Origin: Spirilliplanes yamanashiensis
GTDB taxonomy: Bacteria > Actinomycetota > Actinomycetes > Mycobacteriales > Micromonosporaceae
Assembly (NCBI RefSeq): GCF_016863475.1
Contig: NZ_BOOY01000003.1
Location: forward strand, 124,001 to 188,000
DNA: 64,000 nt
Direction of reading: 5' to 3'
A model generated the notes under the pieces. That model had not been told where the DNA came from. It saw only the letters and a program-made list of their open reading frames with translations, and did not search any database. A program made the position numbers and the translations under genes. Shown in pieces: positions 34,843-43,901 of this stretch; within the stretch, counting starts at the first letter, position 1; every line of letters starts with the position of its first letter.

Positions 34843-37800
34843 ATGTCGTTCCTCGCCCGGCTCAGCCTCGCCAACCGCGTCCTGGTCGTCCTCGTCTCGC
34901 TGGTGATCACCGGCTTCGGCGTGTTCGCCGTGCCCGGGCTGAAGCAGCAGCTGTTCCCGTCCCTGGAGTTCCCCGCCGCCTTCATCGCGGCGCCCTACCA
35001 GGGCGCCTCGCCGGAGATCATCGAGCAGCAGGTGACCGCGCCCATCGAGGACGCGATCCGCGGCGTCGACGGCATCGAGGAGCTGACCTCGACGTCCACC
35101 GACGGCGTCGCCACGATCACCGCGATGTTCGAGTTCGGCACCGACATCGACGGCGCGGTCAACCAGCTCCAGACGGCCATCAACCGGATCCAGTCGCAGC
35201 TGCCCGACGACGTGGAGCCCACCGTCTTCGCGGGCGGCACCGACGACATCCCGGCCATCGTGCTGGCGGCGTCGGCCGGCGGCGACCAGCAGCAGCTCGC
35301 GCGGCGGCTGGAGGACGAGGTGCTGCCGCGGCTGCGCGCCATCGAGGGCGTCCGCGACGCCGCGGTGAGCGGCGCCCGCTCCGAGCAGATCGTCGTCACG
35401 CCCGACCCGGCGAAGCTGGCCGCGGCCGGCGTGCAGCCGCAGGCCATCGGCGCCGCGCTGCAGGCCAACGGCGTCAGCATCCCGGCCGGCTCGGTGACCG
35501 AGGGCCCGCGCTCGCTGACCGTGCAGGTCGGCACGCCCATCACCACCGTCGAGCAGCTCGGCGACGTCTACCTGCCGGGCCGCGCCGGGCCGGTGCAGCT
35601 CGACAGCGTCGCCACGGTCGCCGCCCAGGAGTCGCCGGCCACCTCGTACACCCGCACCAACGGCCAGGCCAGCCTGGGCCTGACGGTCACCGCCGCGCCC
35701 GACGGCAACGCCGTCACCATCTCCCACGAGGTGCGCGACCAGCTCGCCGAGCTGGAGACCGCCGCGGGCGCCGAGCTGACCGTCATCTCCGACCAGGCGC
35801 CGTTCGTCGAGCGCTCCATCGAGGCCCTCACCACCGAGGGCCTGCTCGGCCTCGTCATGGCCGTCATCGTCATCCTGGTCTTCCTGCTGTCGCTGCGCTC
35901 GACGCTGGTCACCGCCGTGAGCATCCCGCTGTCGGTCGTCGTCGCGCTGATCGCCCTGTACGTCGGCGACTACTCGCTCAACCTGCTCACCCTGGGCGCG
36001 CTGACCATCGCCGTCGGCCGGGTCGTCGACGACTCCATCGTCGTGCTGGAGAACATCAAACGGCACCTGGAGTACGGCGAGGAGCGCTCGGCCGCCATCC
36101 TCACCGCCGTCCGCGAGGTGGCCGGCGCCGTCACCGCGTCCACGCTCACCACCGTCGCCGTGTTCGCGCCGATCGCGCTCGTCGGCGGGTTCGTCGGCCA
36201 GCTGTTCTCGCCGTTCGCCATCACCGTCACCGTCGCGCTGCTCGCCTCGCTGCTGGTGTCGCTGACGGTCATCCCGGTGCTGGCGTACTGGTTCCTGCGG
36301 CCCAGCAACCCCGGCGCCGACGGCGAGACCGCCCGCCGGCTCGCCGAGGAGAAGGAGCTGCGCAGCCCGCTGCAGCGCGCGTACCTGCCGGTGATCCGGT
36401 TCGCCACCCAGCGCCGCGTCGCCACGCTGCTCATCGGCGTGCTGGTGCTTCTCGGCACGGGCGCGCTCGCCACCCGGCTGGAGACCAACTTCATCGACCA
36501 GTCCGGCCAGGACACGCTCAGCATCAGCCAGCAGATGCCGGTCGGCGCCAGCCTCGCCGTCACCGACGCGGCGGCCCGGCAGGTCGAACAGGTCGTCGCC
36601 GCGCGCCCCGACGTCGAGTCGTACCAGGTGACCGTCGGCAGCGGCGAGTTCAACCCGTTCGCCGGCGGCGGCGGCTCCAACTCCGCCACGTTCTCCATCG
36701 CGCTGCGCGACGGCGTGGACGCGCTCGTCGCCGAGCGCGAGCTGCGCACCCAGGTGGACGCCCTCGGCGACGCCGCCGGCGAGATCACGGTGGGCGCCGG
36801 CCAGGGCGGCGGCGGCTTCAACGCCAACCAGCTCGCCGTCGTGGTGCGCGCCGCCGACCCGGAGGTGCTGCGCTCGGCCACCGCCCAGGTGCGCGAGGCG
36901 ATGACCGGGGTCGCCGACGTCACCGACGTGACCGACAACCTGGCCGCCAGCTCGCCCACGGTGCAGGTGCAGGTGGACCGCGCCGCGGCCGCCCGCGCCG
37001 GGCTCACCGAGGCGCAGATCGGCCAGACCGTGGCCGGGGCGTTCCGCGGCCAGCCGCTCGGCCGGCTGACCGGCGAGGACACCCGGCGTGACGTGATCCT
37101 GCGGCTGGGTCAGGCGCCCGCCGACGTCGCCGCCGTCCGGGCGCTGCCGCTGGCCGGCGGGGCCCGGCCGGTGACCGTGGACGACGTCGCCGACGTCACC
37201 GAGGTCAACGGCCCGGTCGAGATCACCCGGATCGACGGCGACCGCAGCGCCACCGTCACCGGAACGGCGACCGGCTCGAACGTCGGCGCCGCCACCCGGG
37301 AGCTGACCACGAAGCTGACCGCGCTGACCCTGCCGGCCGGCGCGTCGTACGAGATCGGCGGCGTCAGCGCCGAGCAGGCCGAGGCGTTCGGCGACCTGGG
37401 CATCGCGCTGCTGGCCGCCATCGCCATCGTCTTCATCATCATGGTGGCGACGTTCCACAGCTTCGCCCAGCCGCTGGTGCTGCTCGTGTCGATCCCGTTC
37501 GCGGCGACCGGCGCGATCGGCCTGCTGCTGGCCACCGGCACCGCGCTGGGCGTGCCCGCCCTGATCGGCATGCTGATGCTGGTCGGCATCGTGGTGACGA
37601 ACGCGATCGTCCTCATGGACCTGATCAACCAGTACCGCAAGCAGGGCATGGGCGTCACGGAGGCGGTGGTCGAGGGCGGCCGGCGCCGGCTGCGGCCGAT
37701 CCTCATGACGGCGGTGGCGACGATCTTCGCGCTGGTGCCGATGGCGCTGGGGCTGACCGGCGAGGGCGGGTTCATCTCGCAGCCGCTGGCGGTGGTCGTG

Positions 37801-38130
37801 ATCGGCGGCCTGATCAGCTCGACGCTGCTGACCCTGGTGCTGGTCCCGACGCTGTACACGATGGTCGAGACCCGCAAGGACCGCAGCCGCGAGCGGCGCG
37901 CGGCCCGCCGCCTGCGCAAGGCGGGCGGGGCCCCCGCGGCAGCCACGGAGGCCACGGAGACAGCGGCGGAGGAGCCGGCGCCCGTCGCCGAGGACCCGAC
38001 GCCGCCGAACGTGGCGGCGGGCGAGCCGGAGCCCGAGCCGAAGCCGGAGCCGGCGAGCAGGGCGCTGCGCGGCTACACCGACCAGTTCGAGGTGCTGCGC
38101 CTGCCGCGCAACAAGCCCAGCACCTCCTGA
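34843..38130 (+). CDS. RND-superfamily efflux transporter (HAE1/AcrB-like)
   Basis: Inner-membrane transporter of 1095 residues from ATG 34843 with GGAG upstream. Twelve-helix RND layout: TM1 ~10-30, porter loop, TM2-7 (~330-560, including GLVMAVIVILVFLLSLRS, LSVVVALIALYVG, TIAVGRVVDDSIVVLENI with the charged proton-relay residues), second loop, TM8-12 (~845-1010). A basic then Pro/Glu-rich cytoplasmic tail follows (~1015-1095). HAE1 pumps in Gram-negatives export drugs with an adaptor and outer channel. Neither partner is encoded here, as expected for a Gram-positive. The likely regulator is the divergent MarR. Confidence 0.92.
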   Translation: MSFLARLSLANRVLVVLVSLVITGFGVFAVPGLKQQLFPSLEFPAAFIAAPYQGASPEIIEQQVTAPIEDAIRGVDGIEELTSTSTDGVATITAMFEFGTDIDGAVNQLQTAINRIQSQLPDDVEPTVFAGGTDDIPAIVLAASAGGDQQQLARRLEDEVLPRLRAIEGVRDAAVSGARSEQIVVTPDPAKLAAAGVQPQAIGAALQANGVSIPAGSVTEGPRSLTVQVGTPITTVEQLGDVYLPGRAGPVQLDSVATVAAQESPATSYTRTNGQASLGLTVTAAPDGNAVTISHEVRDQLAELETAAGAELTVISDQAPFVERSIEALTTEGLLGLVMAVIVILVFLLSLRSTLVTAVSIPLSVVVALIALYVGDYSLNLLTLGALTIAVGRVVDDSIVVLENIKRHLEYGEERSAAILTAVREVAGAVTASTLTTVAVFAPIALVGGFVGQLFSPFAITVTVALLASLLVSLTVIPVLAYWFLRPSNPGADGETARRLAEEKELRSPLQRAYLPVIRFATQRRVATLLIGVLVLLGTGALATRLETNFIDQSGQDTLSISQQMPVGASLAVTDAAARQVEQVVAARPDVESYQVTVGSGEFNPFAGGGGSNSATFSIALRDGVDALVAERELRTQVDALGDAAGEITVGAGQGGGGFNANQLAVVVRAADPEVLRSATAQVREAMTGVADVTDVTDNLAASSPTVQVQVDRAAAARAGLTEAQIGQTVAGAFRGQPLGRLTGEDTRRDVILRLGQAPADVAAVRALPLAGGARPVTVDDVADVTEVNGPVEITRIDGDRSATVTGTATGSNVGAATRELTTKLTALTLPAGASYEIGGVSAEQAEAFGDLGIALLAAIAIVFIIMVATFHSFAQPLVLLVSIPFAATGAIGLLLATGTALGVPALIGMLMLVGIVVTNAIVLMDLINQYRKQGMGVTEAVVEGGRRRLRPILMTAVATIFALVPMALGLTGEGGFISQPLAVVVIGGLISSTLLTLVLVPTLYTMVETRKDRSRERRAARRLRKAGGAPAAATEATETAAEEPAPVAEDPTPPNVAAGEPEPEPKPEPASRALRGYTDQFEVLRLPRNKPSTS

Positions 38131-38149
38131 CCCGGGTACTGTCCGCCAG

Positions 38150-39364
38150 GTGTGGTCGGTCCTCTCCCGTAACCGGGACTTCCGGCGGCTGTTCCTCGCG
38201 GAGCTGGTCGTCTTCGGGTCCGACTGGTTCGTGATGGTGCCGCTGCTGGTGCTGCTCCCCGAGCTCACCGGCAGCGGCGTCTGGGGCGCGCTCGTGCTCG
38301 CCGCGGACACCGGCATCATCGCGCTGCTGCTGCCGTACACGGGCACGGTCGCCGACCGGGTCGACCGCCGCCGGATCATGATGACCGCGAACCTGGCGGC
38401 GCTGGTCGCGGCGCTGCTGCTGTTCGCGGTGCGCAGCGAGGCCACCGCCTGGGTGGCGGTGGTGGCGATCGGGCTGATCGCCGTCGCGAAGGGGTTCTAC
38501 TCGCCGGCGGCGTCGGCCGCGCTGCCCAACGTGGTCGACCCGGCCGACCTGGCCGCCGCCAACGCGGTCGCGGGCGCCGCCTGGGGCACGATGACGGTCG
38601 TCGGGGCGTCCCTGGGCGGGGTGCTGGCGAGCCTGGCCGGGCCGTACGTGAGCTTCGGCGTCGCGGCGGCGTGCCTGGCCGCGGCGGTGGCGGTGACCGC
38701 GGCGATCCGGCGGCCGCTGCAGGCGCCGGAGACCGTGGGCGCGCCGGTGCAGCACCCGTGGGCGGCCCTGGTGGAGGCGCTGCGCTACATCGCCGCCCGG
38801 CCCCGGGTGCTGGCGCTGGTCACGGTCAAGAGCGCGGTCGGCCTCGGCAACGGCGTGCTGACCGTCTTCCCGCTGCTGGCCACGATGTACGGGGCGGGCC
38901 CGATCGGCGCCGGCCTGCTCTTCGCGGTGCGCGGCGCGGGCACCCTCGCCGGGCCGCTGCTGATGCGCCGGGTGCTGCGGCACCGCTCGTGGCTGCTGCC
39001 GGGCCTGGCGGTGTCGATGGGCGTGTACGGGCTGGCGTACCTGGGCGTCTCGGTGACCCGGTGGTTCCCGCTGGTGCTGGTGCTGGTGTTCTGCGCGCAC
39101 GTGGCGGGCGGCACGAACTGGACGCTGAGCGCGTACGCGCTGCAGGGCGAGGTGCCGGACCGGCTGCGCGGCCGGGTGTTCGCCACGGACATGATGCTGG
39201 CGACGCTGGCGATCTCCGTCAGCCAGCTCGCGGTGGCGGCGGTGGTGGACGTGGTGGACGAGCGCGCGATCCTGGCCGCCTGCGGGCTGGTCACGCTCAC
39301 CTACGCGATCGGCTGGCGGATCGCGACGCGGCGGCTGTCGCTGACCGCCGAGGCGGCGGCTTGA
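38150..39364 (+). CDS. Major facilitator superfamily transporter (MFS_3/DHA3-like)
   Basis: Integral membrane protein of 404 residues from GTG 38150, 19 bp after the RND gene. About 12 transmembrane helices. Starts RNRDFRRLFLAELVVFGSDWF, and loop 2-3 has the MFS motif GTVADRVDRRRIMM. Length and N-terminus fit the enterobactin-exporter/macrolide-efflux-like (DHA3) group. Substrate unknown. Probably cotranscribed with the RND pump under MarR control, forming an efflux pair. Confidence 0.88.
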   Translation: MWSVLSRNRDFRRLFLAELVVFGSDWFVMVPLLVLLPELTGSGVWGALVLAADTGIIALLLPYTGTVADRVDRRRIMMTANLAALVAALLLFAVRSEATAWVAVVAIGLIAVAKGFYSPAASAALPNVVDPADLAAANAVAGAAWGTMTVVGASLGGVLASLAGPYVSFGVAAACLAAAVAVTAAIRRPLQAPETVGAPVQHPWAALVEALRYIAARPRVLALVTVKSAVGLGNGVLTVFPLLATMYGAGPIGAGLLFAVRGAGTLAGPLLMRRVLRHRSWLLPGLAVSMGVYGLAYLGVSVTRWFPLVLVLVFCAHVAGGTNWTLSAYALQGEVPDRLRGRVFATDMMLATLAISVSQLAVAAVVDVVDERAILAACGLVTLTYAIGWRIATRRLSLTAEAAA

Positions 39365-39373
39365 CGCTGAACG

Positions 39374-39399
39374 GTATCGTAGTGATATCACTTTGATAC
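39374..39399 (+). promoter_or_regulatory. 26-bp near-perfect palindrome upstream of SPFH/RHH genes
   Basis: Outer arms GTATC (39374-39378) / GATAC (39395-39399) enclose the perfect palindrome AGTGATATCACT (39381-39392); 22 of 26 positions are symmetric. It is AT-rich in a very GC-rich setting, 20 bp before the ATG of the SPFH gene, whose downstream partner is a ribbon-helix-helix protein. Likely operator for autoregulation by that RHH protein. Confidence 0.65.
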
Positions 39400-39419
39400 T
39401 GAGCCAAGGGGAGGCGGCC

Positions 39420-40274
39420 ATGGAACGTCAGGTCTTCCGCACGTCCGGATTCGCGGCACTGGGGGTGCTCCTGCTGCTCACCGCCGGCGGCGTCCTGGGC
39501 GTCGTGGTCTCCGGCGGGGCGCCCGTCGTCGTCGGCGCGCTGGCCGCCGTCTGGGCCGCCGCCGCCCTCGCCGTGGCCACCGGCCTGGTCATCGTCAACC
39601 CGAACGAGGCGCAGGTCGTGCAGTTCTTCGGCCGCTACGTCGGGTCGATCCGCGAGCCCGGCTTCCACTGGACCGTCCCGCTCACCGACAAGCGCCGCGT
39701 CACCCTGCGCGTGCGCAACTTCGAGACCGACCGGCTCAAGGTCTCCGACGCCGACGGCAACCCCGTCGAGATCGCCGCCGTCGTCGTCTGGCGGGTCGTC
39801 GACACGGCCAAGGCGGTCTTCGCCGTCGACGACCACCTGGAGTACGTGGCCGTGCAGGCCGAGGCCGCCGTCCGGCACCTCGCCACCAGCTACCCGTACG
39901 ACTCGCACGACCCGGAGCGCTACAGTCTGCGCGACTCCTCCGTGGTCAGCGACGAGCTCACCACCGAGCTGGCCGAGCGGGTCGCCCTGGCCGGCGTCGA
40001 GGTGCTCGAGTCGCGCACCACCCACCTCGCGTACGCGCCCGAGATCGCCCAGGCCATGCTCGCCCGGCAGCAGGCGTCCGCCATCGTCGGCGCCCGCTTC
40101 AAGATCGTCGAGGGGGCGGTGGGCATGGTCAGCGAGGCGCTGGAGAAGCTGCGCGCCGAGCACGTCGTCGAGCTGGACGAGGAGCGCAAGGCGCAGATGG
40201 TCTCCAACCTGCTCGTCGTGCTCTGCGGCGACCGCGCCGCCCAGCCGGTCGTGAACGCGGGCACGCTGTACTGA
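39420..40274 (+). CDS. SPFH/Band 7 domain membrane protein
   Basis: Protein of 284 residues from ATG 39420 with GGGGAGG upstream. Two N-terminal hydrophobic segments ([43 protein letters not shown]), then an SPFH domain (~60-215: [76 protein letters not shown]) and a helical [18 protein letters not shown] region. SPFH proteins scaffold membrane microdomains. Linked in an operon with a small RHH protein behind a strong palindrome; role unknown. Confidence 0.88.
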   Translation: MERQVFRTSGFAALGVLLLLTAGGVLGVVVSGGAPVVVGALAAVWAAAALAVATGLVIVNPNEAQVVQFFGRYVGSIREPGFHWTVPLTDKRRVTLRVRNFETDRLKVSDADGNPVEIAAVVVWRVVDTAKAVFAVDDHLEYVAVQAEAAVRHLATSYPYDSHDPERYSLRDSSVVSDELTTELAERVALAGVEVLESRTTHLAYAPEIAQAMLARQQASAIVGARFKIVEGAVGMVSEALEKLRAEHVVELDEERKAQMVSNLLVVLCGDRAAQPVVNAGTLY

Positions 40275-40283
40275 GGCCCCGAC

Positions 40284-40469
40284 GTGCCGGAACGCAAGAA
40301 GCTGCTGCTGCGCCTGGACCCGCAGGTCTACGACGCGATCGCCCGCTGGGCGGCCGACGACCTGCGCAGCGTCAACGGCCAGATCGAGTACGCCCTGCGG
40401 GCCGCCCTGAAGGCCGCGGGACGGGCCACCCGCCCGCCCGCGGCCGACGCCCCCGGCGACGACGCCTAG
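40284..40469 (+). CDS. Small ribbon-helix-helix (Arc-like) DNA-binding protein
   Basis: Protein of 61 residues from GTG 40284, 9 bp after the SPFH gene. [38 protein letters not shown] is a complete Arc/CopG ribbon-helix-helix (strand, helix, helix), with a Pro/Ala/Asp tail. RHH dimers bind short AT-rich palindromes; the 26-bp palindrome at 39374 is the obvious candidate operator. It resembles antitoxins, but no toxin gene is adjacent. Confidence 0.8.
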   Translation: MPERKKLLLRLDPQVYDAIARWAADDLRSVNGQIEYALRAALKAAGRATRPPAADAPGDDA

Positions 40470-40479
40470 GCTGGGCCAC

Positions 40480-41364
40480 ATGGTGATCTTCGTCGAGGAA
40501 ACCGTGCGGGTGCGGGTGCCGGCCACCAGCGCCAACCTCGGCCCCGGGTTCGACGCCCTGGGCCTCGCGCTCACCCACCACGACACGCTGAGCGCCCGGG
40601 TCACCGCCGGCGGCTACGTCGTCCAGGTCGGCGGCGAGGGCGCGGGCGAGCTGCCCGGCGACGAGCAGCACCTGGTCGCACGGGCCATGCTCGCCACCTT
40701 CGACGCCCTCGGCGCCCGGCCGCCCGGCCTGCACGTCGAGTGCGTCAACCGGATCCCGCAGGCGCGCGGCATGGGCTCCTCGTCCGCCGCCATCGTCGGC
40801 GGGGTGCAGCTGGCCCGGGCGCTGGTGCGCGACTGCCCGCTCGACGACGCCGGCGCGCTGCGCATCGCCGCCGAGCTCGAGGGCCACCCCGACAACGTCG
40901 CCCCCTGCCTGCTGGGCGGCTTCACCATCGCCTGGACCGAGCCGTCGGGCGCCCGCGCCGTGCGGCTGGACGTCGCCGCCGGCGTCGAGCCCACCGTCTT
41001 CGTCCCCGCCGAGCGCGGCCTGACCTCCGTGGCGCGCGCGGCGCTGCCCGTGACCGTCCCGCACGGCGACGCCGCCGCCAACGCCGGCCGGGCCGCGCTG
41101 CTCGTGCACGCCCTGACGGCCGACCCGGCCCTGCTGCTGCCCGCCACCGAGGACCGGCTGCACCAGCCGTACCGGGCCGCCGGCATGCCCGCCACCGCCG
41201 CGCTGGTCGAGGTCCTGCGCCGCGCCGGCATCGCCGCCGTGGTCAGCGGGGCGGGCCCGACGGTGCTCGCCCTGAGCCCCGTACCAGCGGATTTCGACCC
41301 GGGAACAGGGTGGCGGCGACTGACGTTGGGTATCGACAGCACGGGCGCTTGCGTCGAAGGGTAG
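40480..41364 (+). CDS. thrB: Homoserine kinase
   Basis: GHMP-family kinase of 294 residues phosphorylating homoserine for ThrC. ATG 40480 chosen; the GTG at 40504 is less likely. N-terminal VRVPATSANLGPGFDALGLAL, the ATP-binding glycine/serine loop RIPQARGMGSSSAAIVGG (~87-104), ELEGHPDNVAPCLLGG, and the C-terminal AVVSGAGPTVLAL motif. Short tail. It lies 10 bp after the RHH gene, so an accessory operon runs into it. Confidence 0.96.
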   Translation: MVIFVEETVRVRVPATSANLGPGFDALGLALTHHDTLSARVTAGGYVVQVGGEGAGELPGDEQHLVARAMLATFDALGARPPGLHVECVNRIPQARGMGSSSAAIVGGVQLARALVRDCPLDDAGALRIAAELEGHPDNVAPCLLGGFTIAWTEPSGARAVRLDVAAGVEPTVFVPAERGLTSVARAALPVTVPHGDAAANAGRAALLVHALTADPALLLPATEDRLHQPYRAAGMPATAALVEVLRRAGIAAVVSGAGPTVLALSPVPADFDPGTGWRRLTLGIDSTGACVEG

Positions 41365-41710
41365 AGTGGGACACGCCGAGCGGGACCCTGTTGCCGCAGG
41401 TCGGAAGAGTTGACTACGCTCTGGACCAAGCACAGCCGCGAAGCAAGCGATCTCTGCGGTCACGGCGCACCCCGAAAGCTCTCGGCGGTCAGTCCGTCCC
41501 ACCTCTGCTGAATGGCTCACGCCGCGCCCGCAGGTGTTCCAGATCGATGCACTCGCCGAGACCTGCCCGCTGAGGCAGCGGGTCGGGACACCGTCGAGCT
41601 GCCGTGCTGCATGTCTCCCCGCACCGCTGAGCAGCGAAGCGGGGTTCGAGGCCACCCGGCCACCGTTCGTCGACACCGGGCGACCTCGGCTCATCGAGGG
41701 AAGGAATCCA
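41365..41710 (+). promoter_or_regulatory. Long rho leader (346 bp, no gene)
   Basis: No credible coding frame. A -10-like TAGAGT sits at 41362-41367, overlapping the thrB stop. Two hairpins occur: CCCGCTG/CAGCGGG (41567-41573/41577-41583), and a composite CCCCGC/GCGGGG (41618-41623/41640-41645) enclosing CGCT/AGCG. Rho genes are commonly autoregulated in their leader; a similar control is plausible here. Confidence 0.5.
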
Positions 41711-43744
41711 TTGAGCGACACCACCGACGTGACGTCGGACGTTTCCGCCGTCGCTGAGGCCCCCACCGTCGCCGGCGCCGTGCGGCGCCGACGGGGCGGC
41801 ACCGGCCTCGCCGCGATGCTGCTGCCGGAGCTGCAGAGCCTCGCCGCCTCCCTCGGCATCTCGGGCACGGCCCGGATGCGCAAGGGTGAGCTGATCTCCG
41901 CCATCACGGAGCGCCAGAACGGCGGCTCCGGGGGTGGTTCGGCGGCTCCGTCCCGGGCCGAGAGTCCTGCCGCGGCCCCGGCCGCCGCCGCGGCCCCGGC
42001 GGCCTCCGCTCCGGCTTCCGCGCCGGCCTCCGCCCCGGCTTCCGCGCCGGTCGAGGCCCCCGCGGCCGCGCCCGCCGGCCAGTCCGGCGGCCAGTCAGCC
42101 GGCCAGTCCGGCGAGCGGTCCGACGAGCGCCCCGAGCGCGCTGAGCGCCCCGAGCGCGGCGGTCGCGAGCGCAACCGGGAGAGCCGGCGCGAGCGCGCCG
42201 ACAACGCCGCCCAGAACGGCGAGCAGCGCACCGAGCGGTCCGAGCGCCCCGAGCGCGGCGACCGGCAGGAGCGCGGCGACCGGCAGGAGCGCGGCGAGCG
42301 GTCCGACAACCGGGGCGGCCGCGACAACGACCGCGCCGACCGGGCCGACCGCAACGGCCAGGACAACAACCGTGGTGACAACCGCGGCGGCGACAACCGC
42401 GGCGGCCAGCACGACGACGAGGACGGCGACAACGAGGGCGGCGGCCGGCGGTCGCGGCGCAGCCGCTTCCGTGACCGCCGGCGCGGCCGCGACCGCGACG
42501 GCGACGCCCGCGACGACAACCGCGGCGGCGACAACCGCGACAACCGCGGCAACCGCGACGGCGGGGGCCGCGAGCCGCAGGTCAACGAGGACGAGGTCCT
42601 CGTGCCGGTGGCCGGCATCCTCGACGTGCTCGACAACTACGCGTTCGTCCGCACCACCGGTTACCTGTCCGGCCCGAACGACGTGTACGTCAGCATGTCG
42701 CAGGTCAAGAAGTACGGCCTGCGCCGCGGCGACGCGGTCACGGGCGCGGTGCGCTCCCGCGAGGCCGGCAGCGAGCGGGGCAACGATCGCAGCAGCGGCC
42801 GCGACAAGTACAACCCGCTCGTGCGGCTGGACACCATCAACGGCATGGAGCCCGACGAGGCCCGGCGGCGGCCGGAGTTCTACAAGCTCACGCCGCTGTA
42901 CCCGCAGGAGCGGCTGCGCCTCGAGACCGAGCCGCACATCCTCACCACCCGGGTCATCGACCTCGTCATGCCGATCGGCAAGGGGCAGCGCGCGCTCATC
43001 GTGTCGCCGCCGAAGGCCGGCAAGACGATGGTCCTGCAGGCGCTCGCGAACGCGATCACCCGCAACAACCCCGAGTGCCACCTGATGGTCGTGCTGGTCG
43101 ACGAGCGGCCCGAAGAGGTCACCGACATGCAGCGCTCGGTCAAGGGCGAGGTCGTCGCGGCCACGTTCGACCGGCCGCCGCAGGACCACACCACGGTCGC
43201 CGAGCTGGCGATCGAGCGGGCCAAGCGCCTCGTCGAGCTGGGCCACGACGTGGTCGTGCTGCTCGACTCGGTGACCCGGCTCGGCCGGTCGTACAACCTG
43301 GCGGCGCCGGCCTCCGGCCGCATCATGTCGGGTGGTATCGACTCGACGGCGCTGTACCCGCCGAAGCGCTTCCTGGGTGCGGCCCGCAACATCGAGAACG
43401 GCGGCTCGCTGACCATCCTGGCCACGGCGCTCGTCGAGACCGGCTCGATGATGGACACGGTCATCTTCGAGGAGTTCAAGGGCACCGGCAACGCCGAGCT
43501 GAAGCTGGACCGGAAGATCGCCGACCGCCGCACGTTCCCGGCGATCGACATCAACCCGTCCGGCACGCGCAAGGAGGAGGTGCTGCTGTCTCCCGAGGAG
43601 CTGGCCATCCTCCACAAGCTGCGCAAGGTGCTGCACTCGCTGGACTCCACGGCGGCGCTGGACCTGCTGCTCGACCGGCTCAAGCAGACCCGGACGAACA
43701 TCGAGTTCCTCATGCAGATCGCGAAGTCGACGCCGGGCGAGTAG
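41711..43744 (+). CDS. rho: Transcription termination factor Rho
   Basis: RNA-dependent helicase of 677 residues. TTG 41711 chosen, with AAGGAA upstream (LSDTTDVTSDVS); frames further upstream are not Rho-like. Rho N-terminal domain (LPELQSLAASLGISGTARMRKGELISAI), then a ~190-residue Ala/Pro and Arg/Glu/Asp/Asn/Gly-rich insertion, then the cold-shock-like RNA domain (VPVAGILDVLDNYAFVRT). The ATPase has Walker A SPPKAGKT (Lys 438), DERPEEVTDMQRSV, Walker B VVVLLDSVTRL, the Q/R-loop regions, and C-terminal LMQIAKSTPGE. The long charged insert is typical of actinobacterial Rho and may bind RNA or phase-separate. Confidence 0.97.
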   Translation: MSDTTDVTSDVSAVAEAPTVAGAVRRRRGGTGLAAMLLPELQSLAASLGISGTARMRKGELISAITERQNGGSGGGSAAPSRAESPAAAPAAAAAPAASAPASAPASAPASAPVEAPAAAPAGQSGGQSAGQSGERSDERPERAERPERGGRERNRESRRERADNAAQNGEQRTERSERPERGDRQERGDRQERGERSDNRGGRDNDRADRADRNGQDNNRGDNRGGDNRGGQHDDEDGDNEGGGRRSRRSRFRDRRRGRDRDGDARDDNRGGDNRDNRGNRDGGGREPQVNEDEVLVPVAGILDVLDNYAFVRTTGYLSGPNDVYVSMSQVKKYGLRRGDAVTGAVRSREAGSERGNDRSSGRDKYNPLVRLDTINGMEPDEARRRPEFYKLTPLYPQERLRLETEPHILTTRVIDLVMPIGKGQRALIVSPPKAGKTMVLQALANAITRNNPECHLMVVLVDERPEEVTDMQRSVKGEVVAATFDRPPQDHTTVAELAIERAKRLVELGHDVVVLLDSVTRLGRSYNLAAPASGRIMSGGIDSTALYPPKRFLGAARNIENGGSLTILATALVETGSMMDTVIFEEFKGTGNAELKLDRKIADRRTFPAIDINPSGTRKEEVLLSPEELAILHKLRKVLHSLDSTAALDLLLDRLKQTRTNIEFLMQIAKSTPGE

Positions 43745-43763
43745 CCCCGTCACGCACGACATG

Positions 43764-43792
43764 CGGGTGGCCGTCCGGTGGGCGGCCACCCG
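43764..43792 (+). terminator. Intrinsic terminator after rho
   Basis: Stem CGGGTGGCCG (43764-43773) / CGGCCACCCG (43783-43792), 9-nt loop, followed by TTT and with outer ATGCG/CGCAT complementarity. It lies 20 bp after the rho stop. Confidence 0.75.
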
Positions 43793-43901
43793 TTTCGCAT
43801 CCGTCCCGCTGTGCCCGTATCGCACACGCCGTCCGTCGCGTACCGTCGCGCTGTGAAACGGTCTCGTGACGAGCCGCGTCGATCGAGGAGGAGGCGGACG
43901 C

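Noticed and set aside
34765-38445. Minus-strand frame of 1226 codons opposite the RND gene
   Set aside because: Low-complexity shadow of a well-supported transporter; no start signal or domain.
40284-40469. Toxin-antitoxin pair based on the RHH protein
   Set aside because: The adjacent genes are an SPFH protein and thrB; no toxin-like small gene lies on either side.
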